In this document: positions 7,928-15,848 of the stretch, one piece after another
Position numbering within the stretch: position 1 is the first letter of the stretch
Layout of the letters: the number at the start of each line of letters is the position of its first letter
Assembly: GCF_025999835.1 (NCBI RefSeq)
Contig: NZ_AP025628.1
Coordinates: forward strand, 434,001 to 498,000
Length of the DNA: 64,000 nt
DNA from: Caldinitratiruptor microaerophilus
GTDB taxonomy: Bacteria; Bacillota; Sulfobacillia; Symbiobacteriales; ZC4RG38
Direction of reading: 5' to 3'
Position numbers and translations under genes: made by a program
The notes under the pieces: model-generated
Databases searched by the model: none
The model's input: only the letters and a program-made list of their open reading frames with translations
Told to the model about the DNA's origin: nothing

Positions 7928-7956
7928 ATCATACTACGAGGACGAAGTATCGGCAA
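7928..7956 (-). promoter_or_regulatory. Promoter of marR, with operator candidate 3 in the spacer
   Basis: Minus strand: -35 TTGCCG (7951-7956), a 17-bp spacer and -10 TATGAT (7928-7933). The spacer is largely the near-palindrome ATACTACGAGGACGAAGTAT (7931-7950, plus-strand reading), related to the two other TACTTCG/CGTAG sites. A regulator bound here would directly occlude RNA polymerase. Confidence 0.65.
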
Positions 7957-8071
7957 GGCGATTCACCACGGCGGCTGCGGGTTCAGGGCGGCGGCCCACC
8001 CGGGCGGTCCACCGTGGAGGTTCACGGCCGTGCGTCAGGCTTGTCGTGGCCGGCGTGGCCGGGAGAGTCTG

Positions 8072-8120
8072 ACGCAGAAGTTGGGGGTCTAGCCGGGCCG
8101 TTGCCTGTCAACTTTTGCGT
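8072..8120. repeat. 49-bp palindromic element, copy A
   Basis: The left arm begins ACGCAGAAGTTG and the right arm is CCTGTCAACTTTTGCGT (8104-8120); the outer 12 bases pair with one mismatch. It has the same length and the same conserved arm sequence (consensus CCTGTCAAnTTnTGCGT) as copy B. It could be a REP- or MITE-like element or a paired protein-binding site. Confidence 0.6.
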
Positions 8121-8231
8121 TTTGGGACCGCAGCGTGTGCGTCTGGGTTGACGTAACACCGACTTCCGGTAACATTTGGTCGCCGTTTCTCCCCCAACCC
8201 CCCAGGTTTCGGACTCCACGCCGATCGGCGC

Positions 8232-8280
8232 ACGCAGAATTTGACAGGCGAGGAGCGCTCTCGCCTGTCAAGTCGTGCGT
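8232..8280. repeat. 49-bp palindromic element, copy B
   Basis: The left arm is ACGCAGAATTTGACAGG (8232-8248) and the right arm CCTGTCAAGTCGTGCGT (8264-8280), extended inward by GCGAG/CTCGC to a nearly closed hairpin. It starts exactly 160 bases after copy A and has the same length. Confidence 0.65.
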
Positions 8281-8494
8281 TTCGTTCCACCCATGTGGAC
8301 GGGGTTCCGGCCAGAGGAACCGGCCGCGTCCGCGGAACCGGCCTCGCTTCCCGGTCCTGCCGGCCGGAGGCGGTCCCGTCGCAGCCGCTGGAGCGTCTCA
8401 CCGGCTGGCGCAGGAGATCGCCGGTGTTGTCCCGAACATGCAGAGCCGTACACGTACGGAGGAAGCCAGGAAGACGGAATCGGAGGAACGCAGG

Positions 8495-9289
8495 TTGGCC
8501 ATCGTGGTGATCACGGGGGCCTCGAGCGGGATCGGCGAGGCGGCGGCGAGGGCCCTGGCGGAGCGGGGGCACCGCCTCGTCCTCGCCGCGCGCCGGGTGG
8601 ACCGCCTGCAGGCGCTGGCGGCGGAACTCGGGGCCCGGACGGAGGTCGTGGTCGTCCCGACCGACGTCGCCGACCGGGCGCAGGTCGAGGCGCTGGCGCG
8701 GCGGGCCGGGGAGCACTTCGGCGGGATCGACGTGTGGATCAACAACGCCGGGATCGCCCACCGCCACCCGTGGTGGGAACTGAGCCCCGAGGCGATCGAC
8801 CGGGTGATCGACGTGAACCTGCGGGCCGCGATCCACGGCGCCCGGGCGGCGATCCCCTGGATGCTGCGGCAGCGGCGCGGTCACATCATCAACGTCGCGT
8901 CCGTCTCGGGGCTCGTCGGGGTGTCGGGGGTCTACTCGGCGACGAAGTTCGGCCTGCGCGGCCACAGCGAGGCGCTGCGCCGCGAGCTGGCCCCGTACGG
9001 CATCCACGTCTCCCTGGTCAGCCCCGGCTTCGTCCGCACCGAGATGACCGCCAACAACCCCATGCCGATGCCCCCGGCCTCCGTGGTGGGGAAGGTCATC
9101 GCGAACCTGATCGACCGCCCCCGCCGGGAGGTGGTCGTGCCGGGCTGGTACCGGCTGGCGGTCTGGCTCAACGCCGCCGCGCCGTGGCTGGTCGACCGGG
9201 CGCTGTCGGGGCGGCTCGGGCGGCTGCGGTCCGGCTCGCACGGGACGGCCGTCTCGCCGGCGGCCGGCGAGGACCGTGCAGAGCGGTGA
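8495..9289 (+). CDS. Short-chain dehydrogenase/reductase (SDR)
   Basis: 264 residues, a classical SDR. The cofactor motif TGASSGIG starts at residue 7, followed by NNAG, an active-site Ser in NVASVSGL, and YSATK with the catalytic Tyr and Lys. The C-terminal part (VPGWYRLAVWLNAAAPWLVD) resembles SDRs with a hydrophobic tail that may touch the membrane. An Arg soon after the first glycines (AARRVDRL) suggests NADP(H). The start is TTG at 8495 with GGAGG eight bases upstream; longer in-frame starts would cover the palindromic repeats and have no support. The methyltransferase gene follows 15 bases later, so the two are probably co-transcribed. The substrate cannot be predicted. Confidence 0.88.
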   Translation: MAIVVITGASSGIGEAAARALAERGHRLVLAARRVDRLQALAAELGARTEVVVVPTDVADRAQVEALARRAGEHFGGIDVWINNAGIAHRHPWWELSPEAIDRVIDVNLRAAIHGARAAIPWMLRQRRGHIINVASVSGLVGVSGVYSATKFGLRGHSEALRRELAPYGIHVSLVSPGFVRTEMTANNPMPMPPASVVGKVIANLIDRPRREVVVPGWYRLAVWLNAAAPWLVDRALSGRLGRLRSGSHGTAVSPAAGEDRAER

Positions 9290-9304
9290 GAAGGGAGGTA
9301 CGGG

Positions 9305-10189
9305 GTGGACAACGTCGTCCTCGTCCTGTTCCAGCCGGAAGACGTCGTCAACGTGGCCGGCGTGGTCCGCGCCATGAGCAACTTCGGCCTGAAGGACCTC
9401 CGCCTGGTCGAGCCCGCGGCGTTCGACGCCTACCGGGTCGAGGGGATCGCCCACCACACCGGTGAGATCATCGAGCGGGTGCGGCGTTACCCCTCGCTGG
9501 AGGAGGCGGTGGCCGACTGCAGCCTGGTGCTCGGCACGACGGGACGGCCGCGGCGCGTGCGGCGGGAGCGGCTTACGCCGCGGGAGGCGGCACCGATCGT
9601 GCTGCGCACGGCGGCGGCCCACCCCGGCGCCCCCGTGGCCCTCCTCTTCGGGCGGGAGCGCGACGGGCTGCCGAACTCGGCCCTGGACCTGTGTCACGCC
9701 GTGGTGACGATCCCCACCTCGCCCGAGAACCACTCGCTGAACCTGGCCCAGGCGGTGCTCGTCATCGCCTACGAGCTGTGGCTGGCCGCCGTGGGGACGG
9801 ACCGGGAGCAGACGGGGCAGGGCGCCCCGGAGATGACCTTCGGCGCCCGGACCCTCCCGGCGGCGCTGGAGGAGCCGGGGCCGCTGGCCACGGGGGCGGC
9901 CCGGGAGGCGATGTTCGCCGCGCTCGACGACATGCTCCGCGCCCTCTATCCGGGGACGACCGAGTCGCGCCTCGGCGCCGCGGTCTCGCGCCTCCGGGCG
10001 ATCGTCCTGCGGGCCGCTCCCCGCGCCGACGAGGCCAGGCTCCTCTCGCACCTGTTCCGCCACATCGCCCGGGTCGCCCGCACGGCGTACGCCGCCCGGC
10101 AGGCGGCAGGGGCGCGGCCGCCCGGCCCGGACGCGGCCCGTCCGGAACCCGGCGGCCGGGGAGCGGACCCGGCCGGGCCTACTTCTTGA
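9305..10189 (+). CDS. TrmH/TrmJ-type (SpoU) RNA 2'-O-methyltransferase
   Basis: 294 residues. The SPOUT core is at the N-terminus: LFQPEDVVNVAGVVRAMSNFG (motif 1, NVAG), LLFGRERDGLPN (motif 2) and IPTSPENHSLNLAQAVLV (motif 3), which form the knotted S-adenosylmethionine site. A helical C-terminal region (DDMLRALYPGTTESRLG) resembles the TrmJ tail. TrmJ methylates the ribose at position 32 of some tRNAs, but related proteins act on rRNA, so the substrate is open. The start is GTG with AGGGAGGTACGG upstream. It overlaps the convergent DUF2892 gene by 11 bases at its end. Confidence 0.87.
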   Translation: MDNVVLVLFQPEDVVNVAGVVRAMSNFGLKDLRLVEPAAFDAYRVEGIAHHTGEIIERVRRYPSLEEAVADCSLVLGTTGRPRRVRRERLTPREAAPIVLRTAAAHPGAPVALLFGRERDGLPNSALDLCHAVVTIPTSPENHSLNLAQAVLVIAYELWLAAVGTDREQTGQGAPEMTFGARTLPAALEEPGPLATGAAREAMFAALDDMLRALYPGTTESRLGAAVSRLRAIVLRAAPRADEARLLSHLFRHIARVARTAYAARQAAGARPPGPDAARPEPGGRGADPAGPTS

Positions 10190-10379
10190 CGGCGCAGGTG
10201 TTGATGCCGAAGAGCCGGTACAGCGCGCACCAGCCGAGCGCCGCCGTGCCGAGCATGATGACCGCCACGACGTACCCGACCCAGGCCGCGGCGCCTCCGG
10301 CCCGGTAGCCGAGGTACGCCGCCACCACGCCGATGATGACCCGGATGATGCGGTCGACCGTGCCCACGTTGGGCGTCAC
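10179..10379 (-). CDS. DUF2892 (YgaP-like) inner membrane protein
   Basis: 66 residues with the DUF2892 pattern: N-terminal NVGTVDRIIRVIIGVV, two hydrophobic segments (about 12-30 and 35-52), GWCALYRLFGINTC near the end and a Lys-Lys C-terminus. The two conserved cysteines (GWC and NTC) are present. Such domains are often attached to or near rhodanese sulfurtransferases, but none is seen here. The start is GTG with GAGGAGG eight bases upstream. Confidence 0.85.
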   Translation of the reverse strand: MTPNVGTVDRIIRVIIGVVAAYLGYRAGGAAAWVGYVVAVIMLGTAALGWCALYRLFGINTCAVKK

Positions 10380-10905
10380 TGCGCTCGCCTCCTCACGGTG
10401 GTGTCATCGCAAGTGTAGGGAAGCCGGGCAGTTCGTGTACGTACATTTGCATACGATCGGTCGTGTTCGAAGCGGGTGCGGCCGCGGCGGCTCCGGCCCG
10501 GATAGCGGTTCCGGCCCGAGCAGCGTCACGGGGACAAGTCTTGATCCGGTTTGGCTTCCGGGCTTGGTACAACGATTGTGCTGGTGGAACCGGAAAGCCG
10601 CATGAGACCGTCGGCACCTTCTCACGGTCTTGGTACTAAGACTACATAACGTGGTTTTCCTGTCCCCAACAGGACCTTCAAGTGCCTCTGACGGCGGCCC
10701 AAAAGGCGAACAAGGATCACATTTGACCCACCTACCCTGGGGGGTTCCTAGATCTGAAGTTGGTCTGGTCCCCCGTCGAACGCATGGAACCGACCGCCGG
10801 CCCGTTCGTTGGTCTGTAGAAGACGAGACGGCCGCCGGTCGGGGCCGGCCTTCGTGGTGTTCGCCCTGGTACCTCCCCGAGGAGCAAGACGGCACGTCGG
10901 GGCAG
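10380..10905. other. Non-coding, relatively AT-rich interval
   Basis: 526 bases without a convincing gene, between DUF2892 and the Crp/Fnr gene (10906 is the 3' end of that gene). The middle part (about 10430-10780) is clearly richer in A/T than its surroundings. It contains a 16-base near-palindrome GTCTTGGTACTAAGAC (10627-10642), a short hairpin CCTGTCCCCAACAGG and an ACAACGATTGT palindrome. No promoter with two good boxes was found. Confidence 0.5.
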
Positions 10906-11595
10906 CTAAGAAGCCGTTTCGAGGTGGCGGCCGAGTCGGTCCGGGAAGACCACGATGGGGCCGCCGCGGCGGTAGTCGACCAGCCCCTGCTCCCGGAACT
11001 GGGTCAGGATGGCCGTGACCTGCTCGCGGGTGGTGGCCACGCGCGCGGCGAGTTCCTCGTGGGTGAGCCGTTCTGGGCAGACGGCGCCACCGTCCGGCCC
11101 CGCCGGCTGGCCGTCGACCAGGCGAAGCAAGAGGAGCCCGAGCCGGGTGCGGACGTTGGCGAAGGCCAGCTGGGCGAGGCGGTCCTGCAGGTCGGCCATG
11201 CGCTGACAGAAGACGTCCAGCAGCGCCAGGGCCTCCGCCTGGTCGCCGGCGACCAGGCTCAGGAGGTCGTCGACGCGGAGGCGCACCACGCGGGAGTCGA
11301 CCACCGCCACCGCCTGCTCCTGCCGCCGGCGGATGGCGCAGAAGCAGAGCTCGCCGAACACCTCTCCCGGTCCGTGGACGCCCAGGACGAGCTCGCGCCC
11401 GGCGGGGGAGACGATGCTGGTGCGCACGCGGCCGTCGAGCACCACGTAGAGGTGGTCGGTCGGGTCGCCCATCCGGTAGACGAGCTCCCCCCCGGCCACG
11501 GCGCGAGAACGCCCGCGGGCGGCCAAGCGGGCGATGCGGCCGCGGACGAGGGTCGTGAGCGACTGGCAGTGCGCGTGGGAGGGAAACGAGAGCAC
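10906..11595 (-). CDS. Crp/Fnr-family transcriptional regulator
   Basis: 229 residues. The N-terminal cyclic-nucleotide-binding beta roll (GELVYRMGDPTDHLYVVLDGRV, then GPGEVFGELCF) is followed by the dimer helix (VFCQRMADLQDRLAQLAFANV) and a Crp-type helix-turn-helix (LTHEELAARVATTREQVTAILTQF). The N-terminal cysteine cluster of oxygen-sensing FNR is not visible; the two Cys in LCFCAI lie within the beta roll. The effector is therefore unknown. The start is GTG at 11595 with GGAGG about eight bases upstream. It is transcribed divergently from hisS, with a 200-base region that may carry both promoters. Confidence 0.88.
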   Translation of the reverse strand: MLSFPSHAHCQSLTTLVRGRIARLAARGRSRAVAGGELVYRMGDPTDHLYVVLDGRVRTSIVSPAGRELVLGVHGPGEVFGELCFCAIRRRQEQAVAVVDSRVVRLRVDDLLSLVAGDQAEALALLDVFCQRMADLQDRLAQLAFANVRTRLGLLLLRLVDGQPAGPDGGAVCPERLTHEELAARVATTREQVTAILTQFREQGLVDYRRGGPIVVFPDRLGRHLETAS

Positions 11596-11796
11596 GGTGC
11601 GGTCCTCCGGTTTCCTCGTACGGTTACCGAGCAGTTCGCCCCCGACCTGTGCCGCCCCTGCCGTTCGCGGCCTTCGGGGGGGCCGGGCCGGGCCCCGGGA
11701 CTTGACTCCGGGGTGAGACGGGCGGTACCGTAACCTCGTGCGGAGCCGCGCCGGAGCGGCGCCGCGCCCTTTCACGGAGAGCGAGGTGGCCCCCTC

Positions 11797-13089
11797 TTGA
11801 TCACCGCCCCGCGGGGCACCCATGACATCCTGCCCGGCGCGCAGTTCGGCTGGCGGGACTCGGCGCGCTGGCAGCACCTGGAGGCCGAGCTCCGCCGCAT
11901 CAGCCACCAGTACGGCTACGTGGAACTCCGCCCGCCCGTGTTCGAGGCGACGGAGCTGTTCGCGCGCGGCGTGGGCGAGTCGACGGACATCGTCCAGAAG
12001 GAGATGTTCACCATCCAGCCCCGCGGCCGGGCCGGCGGCGATGGCGCCGGGGAGCCCACCCTGACCCTGCGGCCCGAGTTCACGGCCGGCCTGGTGCGGG
12101 CCTACATCGAGAACGGCCTCCACAACCTGCCGCAGCCGACGAAGATCTTCACCTACGGCCCCGCCTTCCGGGCCGAGCGGCCGCAGAAGGGCCGCTTCCG
12201 GCAGTTCCACCAGTGGGACGTGGAGGTGTTCGGGGCCGCCGACGCGGCCGTCGACGCCGAGGTGATCGAGATCGGCATCGCCCTGGCGAAGCGGATGGGG
12301 CTCGGCGACCTGGAGGTCGACCTGAACAGCATCGGCTGCCCCGTCTGCCGCCCGGCGTACCGGGAGAAGCTGCGGGAACACCTGCGGCCGCACGCGCACG
12401 AGCTGTGCGAGGACTGCCAGGCTCGCCTGGAGCGCAACCCGCTGCGGGTGCTCGACTGCAAGGTCGACGCCGACCACCCGGCGATCCGGTCGGCGCCGGT
12501 GAGCGTGGAGCATCTGTGCCACGACTGCCGCACCCACTTCGACCAGCTCCAGCGCCACCTGCGGGCGCTGGGGATCCCGCACCGGGTGAACCCCCGCATC
12601 GTCCGGGGGCTGGACTACTACACCCGGACCGTGTTCGAGGTCCTGCACCCCCGCCTGGGCGCGCAGAGCGCATTGTGGGGCGGCGGGCGCTACGACGGGC
12701 TCATCGAGCTCCTGGGCGGGCGGCCGACCCCCGGGGTGGGCTTCGCCCTGGGCATGGAGCGCCTCCTCATGGTGCTGGACGAGTCCGCCGCGCCCGGCCC
12801 CGGGGCGCCCCGGCCGGACGTCTTCCTGGCGCCGCTCGGCGCGGCGGCGCGGGAGCGGGCGCTCCCGATCCTGTACGCGCTGCGCCGGGCCGGCCTGGCG
12901 GCGGACATCGACTACCTGGACCGGAGCCTGAAGGCCCAGATGAAGTACGCCGGCAAGGCGGGCGCCCGCTACGTGGCCATCCTCGGCGACGCCGAACTTG
13001 CCCGCGGCGTGTGCACCCTGCGCGACATGGCGACCGGCGACCAGCGGGAGGTCGCACTCGAGAGCCTGGTGGAGGCGGTACGGACGTGA
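11797..13089 (+). CDS. hisS: Histidyl-tRNA synthetase
   Basis: 430 residues, normal length. Class II motifs are clear: the N-terminal [10 protein letters not shown], motif 1 region (VELRPPVFE), motif 2 ([25 protein letters not shown]), the histidine-A region [13 protein letters not shown], and motif 3 ([12 protein letters not shown]). The C-terminal anticodon-binding domain ([19 protein letters not shown]...[15 protein letters not shown]) is complete. It charges tRNA-His in the cytoplasm. The start is TTG, preceded by GAGGTGG. I saw no T-box structure in the roughly 200 bases upstream. aspS follows with a 4-base overlap, an order common in Firmicutes. Confidence 0.97.
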   Translation: MITAPRGTHDILPGAQFGWRDSARWQHLEAELRRISHQYGYVELRPPVFEATELFARGVGESTDIVQKEMFTIQPRGRAGGDGAGEPTLTLRPEFTAGLVRAYIENGLHNLPQPTKIFTYGPAFRAERPQKGRFRQFHQWDVEVFGAADAAVDAEVIEIGIALAKRMGLGDLEVDLNSIGCPVCRPAYREKLREHLRPHAHELCEDCQARLERNPLRVLDCKVDADHPAIRSAPVSVEHLCHDCRTHFDQLQRHLRALGIPHRVNPRIVRGLDYYTRTVFEVLHPRLGAQSALWGGGRYDGLIELLGGRPTPGVGFALGMERLLMVLDESAAPGPGAPRPDVFLAPLGAAARERALPILYALRRAGLAADIDYLDRSLKAQMKYAGKAGARYVAILGDAELARGVCTLRDMATGDQREVALESLVEAVRT

Positions 13090-14924
13090 CGCAGCAGATG
13101 TCGCAGAGCCCCCGCGTGCCCCTCGGCACCGTGCTCGGCAAGCCCCGCACACACGGCTGCGGCGAGCTCCGGGCGGAGCACGCCGGCCAGACCGTGGTCC
13201 TGGCAGGCTGGGCGCAGCGACGGCGAGACCTTGGCGGGCTGGTGTTCATCGACCTCCGGGACCGGTCCGGGATCGTCCAGGTGGTCTGCGACCCCCGCGA
13301 CGGCCGGGAGGCCTTCGCGGCGGCCGGGGAGGTCCGCAGCGAGTACGTGCTGGCCGTCGAGGGCACCGTGGCCCGGCGCCCCGCCGACCAGGTCAACCCG
13401 TCCCTGCCGACGGGCGAGGTGGAGGTGCGCGCCACCCGTCTCGAGATCCTGAGCGCGGCGAAGACCCCGCCTTTCTACATCCAGGACGACCTGGACGCCG
13501 GCGAGGACCTGCGCCTGCGCTACCGCTACCTCGACCTGCGCCGGGCGCCGCTGCAGCAGGCCCTGATCCTGCGCCACCGGGTGACGAAGGCGGTCCGGGA
13601 CTACTTCGACGCGCGCGGCTTCCTGGAGATCGAGACGCCGATGCTGACCCGGTCGACCCCCGAGGGCGCCCGGGACTACCTGGTGCCGAGCCGGGTGAAC
13701 CCCGGCAAGTTCTACGCCCTGCCCCAGTCGCCGCAGCTCTTCAAGCAGCTCCTCATGGTGGCCGGGTACGAGCGCTACTTCCAGATCGTGCGCTGTTTCC
13801 GGGACGAGGACCTGCGGGCGGACCGCCAGCCGGAGTTCACCCAGGTCGACGTGGAGATGTCCTTCGTGACGCGGGAGGACGTCCTGTCGGTCATGGAGGG
13901 CCTGGTGGCGCACGTCTTCCGGGAGGCGCTCGGGGTCGAGGTCCCGACGCCCTTTCCCCGACTTTCCTGGGACGAGGCGATGCACCGCTACGGTTCGGAC
14001 AAGCCCGACCTGCGCTTCGGCCTGGAGCTCGTGGACGTCACCGACCTCCTGCGCGAGTCCCCCTTCCAGGTGTTCCGCGCGGCGATCGAGGCCGGCGGCG
14101 TGGTGAAGTGCCTGCGGGCGCCCGGCTGCGCCGGCTTCAGCCGGAAGGAGGTCGGCGAGCTGGAGGAGCTCGCCAGGACGTACCGGGCGAAGGGCCTGGT
14201 GTGGCTGGCGATCGGCCAGGAGGAGGGCGGCCTGCGCGGCCCCCTGGCCCGCTTCCTGGGCGAGGCGGACCTGGCGGCCCTGCGCGAGCGCACCGGCGCG
14301 CAGCCCGGCGATCTGCTCCTCTTCGTCGCCGACCGCTTCGAGGTGGCCGCCACGGCCCTCGGGCAGGTCCGGCTCCGGCTGGGCGACCGGCTCGGCCTCA
14401 TCCCGGACGGCGTCTGGAAGCTCGTCTGGATCGTCGACTTCCCGCTCCTCGAGTACGACCCCGATGAGGGCCGCTGGGTCGCGGTGCACCACCCGTTCAC
14501 GTCGCCGCGGCCCGAGGACGTCGCCAAGGTCATGGACCCCGACTTCCCCGCCGAGCGCCTGGGCGAGCTGCGGGCCAGCGCCTACGACCTGGTGCTGAAC
14601 GGGGTCGAGCTTGGCGGCGGCAGCCTCCGGATCCACCGCCGGGAGCTGCAGGAGCGGATGTTCGCCCTCCTGGGCTTCACGCCGGAGGAGGCGCGGGCCC
14701 GCTTCGGCTTCCTCCTCGACGCCTTCGAGTACGGCACGCCGCCCCACGGGGGCATCGCCTTCGGGCTCGACCGCTGGGTGATGCTCCTGGCGGGCCGCCC
14801 GTCGATCCGGGACGTGATCGCCTTCCCCAAGACGGCGCGGGCGACCGACCTCATGGTGGACGCCCCGTCGGAGGTATCCGACGCGCAGCTCCGGGAGCTC
14901 TCGATCCGGGTGGAGGAGGGGTAG
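13086..14924 (+). CDS. aspS: Aspartyl-tRNA synthetase (bacterial type)
   Basis: 612 residues. The N-terminal OB fold binds the anticodon ([22 protein letters not shown]), and the class II core shows [29 protein letters not shown], motif 2 [16 protein letters not shown] and the motif 3 region [15 protein letters not shown]. The bacterial insertion (GAD) domain lies between. The start GTG overlaps the hisS stop (GTGA); an ATG at 13098 is a weaker alternative. Leu in RRRDLGG is the residue I recall for discriminating enzymes (His in non-discriminating ones); that reading is inference. A candidate 6S RNA gene follows, as in Bacillus subtilis. Confidence 0.96.
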   Translation: MTQQMSQSPRVPLGTVLGKPRTHGCGELRAEHAGQTVVLAGWAQRRRDLGGLVFIDLRDRSGIVQVVCDPRDGREAFAAAGEVRSEYVLAVEGTVARRPADQVNPSLPTGEVEVRATRLEILSAAKTPPFYIQDDLDAGEDLRLRYRYLDLRRAPLQQALILRHRVTKAVRDYFDARGFLEIETPMLTRSTPEGARDYLVPSRVNPGKFYALPQSPQLFKQLLMVAGYERYFQIVRCFRDEDLRADRQPEFTQVDVEMSFVTREDVLSVMEGLVAHVFREALGVEVPTPFPRLSWDEAMHRYGSDKPDLRFGLELVDVTDLLRESPFQVFRAAIEAGGVVKCLRAPGCAGFSRKEVGELEELARTYRAKGLVWLAIGQEEGGLRGPLARFLGEADLAALRERTGAQPGDLLLFVADRFEVAATALGQVRLRLGDRLGLIPDGVWKLVWIVDFPLLEYDPDEGRWVAVHHPFTSPRPEDVAKVMDPDFPAERLGELRASAYDLVLNGVELGGGSLRIHRRELQERMFALLGFTPEEARARFGFLLDAFEYGTPPHGGIAFGLDRWVMLLAGRPSIRDVIAFPKTARATDLMVDAPSEVSDAQLRELSIRVEEG

Positions 14925-14933
14925 CGAGGCGGC

Positions 14934-14963
14934 TTGCAGAGCGGCCCGGAGCGGTGGTATCAT
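14934..14963 (+). promoter_or_regulatory. Promoter of candidate 6S RNA
   Basis: -35 TTGCAG (14934-14939), an 18-bp spacer and -10 TATCAT (14958-14963), predicting a start near 14970. It begins 10 bases after the aspS stop and precedes no gene for about 400 bases, which fits a non-coding RNA. Confidence 0.6.
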
Positions 14964-14969
14964 CAAGGG

Positions 14970-15180
14970 CGCAAGCGGGAACCGTAGTGGCACCCTGCCG
15001 TGTGCGTGCTCGCTCCGTTTTAAATGACCTGGACAGTCATTTAAAAGGGAGCCCGGGTCTCCGCCGGTGGCGCACAGGCCCCCTCCGCAAGGGGACAGGG
15101 GAAGTGCAAAGCCGGCGGGAGGGCACCCACCTGCTGGGGAGGCAGGTTCATTGAACGGCGACACGGCTCGGTGGGGTCCT
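14970..15180 (+). ncRNA. ssrS: Candidate 6S RNA
   Basis: About 200 bases without a good ORF directly after aspS, the position of the 6S-1 (bsrA) gene in Bacillus subtilis. The two ends can pair in a long interrupted stem: the ACCCTGCCGTGTGCG region near 14992-15006 with GCGACACGGCTCGGTGGGGT near 15158-15178. Inside are a perfect 11-bp hairpin TTTTAAATGAC/GTCATTTAAAA (15018-15046) and GGGCACCCACCTG...CAGGTTCA, which resembles the conserved 3' hairpin I recall from Firmicutes 6S RNAs. A good promoter precedes it. 6S RNA binds the housekeeping RNA polymerase as an open-promoter mimic. The ends are approximate; a covariance-model search was not possible here. Confidence 0.6.
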
Positions 15181-15194
15181 TCTTTGTGTCGGAA

Positions 15195-15235
15195 CTGCGC
15201 CCTTTCCTCCGGGAGCCCGGAGAGGGAGGGCGCAG
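15195..15235 (+). terminator. Stem-loop after the 6S RNA candidate
   Basis: A long hairpin, CTGCGCCC...GGGCGCAG with an inner CTCCGGG/CCGGAG stem. It lies between the 6S RNA and the -35 box of trxA. There is no run of T after it, so it may be a weak or factor-dependent terminator. Confidence 0.45.
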
Positions 15236-15239
15236 TCGC

Positions 15240-15267
15240 TTGCCGTTTCCGGGTACCCCGCTACAAT
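15240..15267 (+). promoter_or_regulatory. Promoter of trxA
   Basis: -35 TTGCCG (15240-15245), a 16-bp spacer and -10 TACAAT (15262-15267). The transcript would start near 15275, giving an untranslated leader of about 107 bases in which GCCCGGG and CGCCCGGG could pair. Confidence 0.65.
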
Positions 15268-15381
15268 GGTTGGGGAGGTAACGGCCGGGAATGGCCGGCT
15301 CCTCACGTAGCCGCCACTGCCCGGGATGCAGGTTGCGGGCGTGGCAGGTTGTCGCCCGGGTATCAAGGGAGGGTCCACAGG

Positions 15382-15705
15382 TTGGCGAACATCCTCACGC
15401 TGGATCGCGCGAACTGGCAGAAGGAGGTCGTGGAGTCCCCCACGCCCGTTCTAATTGACTTCTGGGCGGCCTGGTGCTCGCCGTGCCGGATGATCGCCCC
15501 CATCGTGGAAGAGCTCGCCGGCGAGTACGACGGCCAGCTGCGGGTCGGCAAGCTGAACGTGGACGAGAACCCGCAGGTCGCCGCACAGTACGGGGTCATG
15601 AGCATCCCGACGCTCCTCCTGTTCAAGAACGGGGCGCCGGTGGAGCGGATCGTCGGGTTCATGCCCAAGAAGGAGCTCAAGCGCCGCATCGACGCCGCCC
15701 TGTGA
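15382..15705 (+). CDS. trxA: Thioredoxin
   Basis: 107 residues, usual thioredoxin size. The active site is WCSPC (usual WCGPC) in FWAAWCSPCRMIAPI, followed by KLNVDENPQVAAQYGV and the cis-proline loop SIPTLLLFKNG. It reduces protein disulfides in the cytoplasm using thioredoxin reductase. The start is TTG at 15382, preceded by AAGGGAGGG with an 8-base gap; a longer in-frame reading from 15067 would run through the 6S RNA region and the promoter and is rejected. The Ser between the two cysteines is a natural variant that can shift the redox potential slightly. Confidence 0.95.
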   Translation: MANILTLDRANWQKEVVESPTPVLIDFWAAWCSPCRMIAPIVEELAGEYDGQLRVGKLNVDENPQVAAQYGVMSIPTLLLFKNGAPVERIVGFMPKKELKRRIDAAL

Positions 15706-15741
15706 GCGGGCGGGTCGCGGGCGGCCGCCAGGCTGCCAGGT

Positions 15742-15764
15742 GGGGCCGGCCGGGCGCCGGCCCC
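15742..15764 (+). other. GC-rich stem-loop after trxA
   Basis: A perfect 9-bp stem GGGGCCGGC/GCCGGCCCC with a CGGGC loop, 37 bases after the trxA stop. It lacks a T tract, so a terminator role is uncertain. Confidence 0.35.
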
Positions 15765-15848
15765 TGTCGCGCCGGTCGGACCCGGCAGGAACCGGGGTGG
15801 CGCCGCGCGAAGTTCGGATGAGGGACCCACCGGGAGGTATGGCTCACG

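Larger units (their letters stand above)
7957..8494. other. Non-coding interval between marR and SDR gene
   Basis: 538 bases with no convincing gene. Open frames here give low-complexity protein without domains. The only structure I see is the pair of 49-bp palindromic elements at 8072-8120 and 8232-8280. Confidence 0.6.

Noticed and set aside
10583-10592. GGTGGAACCG, like the T-box antiterminator core
   Set aside because: No specifier stem, no terminator and no aminoacylation or amino-acid gene directly downstream on that strand; hisS is over 1 kb away behind an antisense gene.
15067-15381. N-terminal extension of thioredoxin in the same frame
   Set aside because: It would cover the 6S RNA end, the hairpin and the trxA promoter; the TTG at 15382 has a good ribosome site and gives the usual thioredoxin length.
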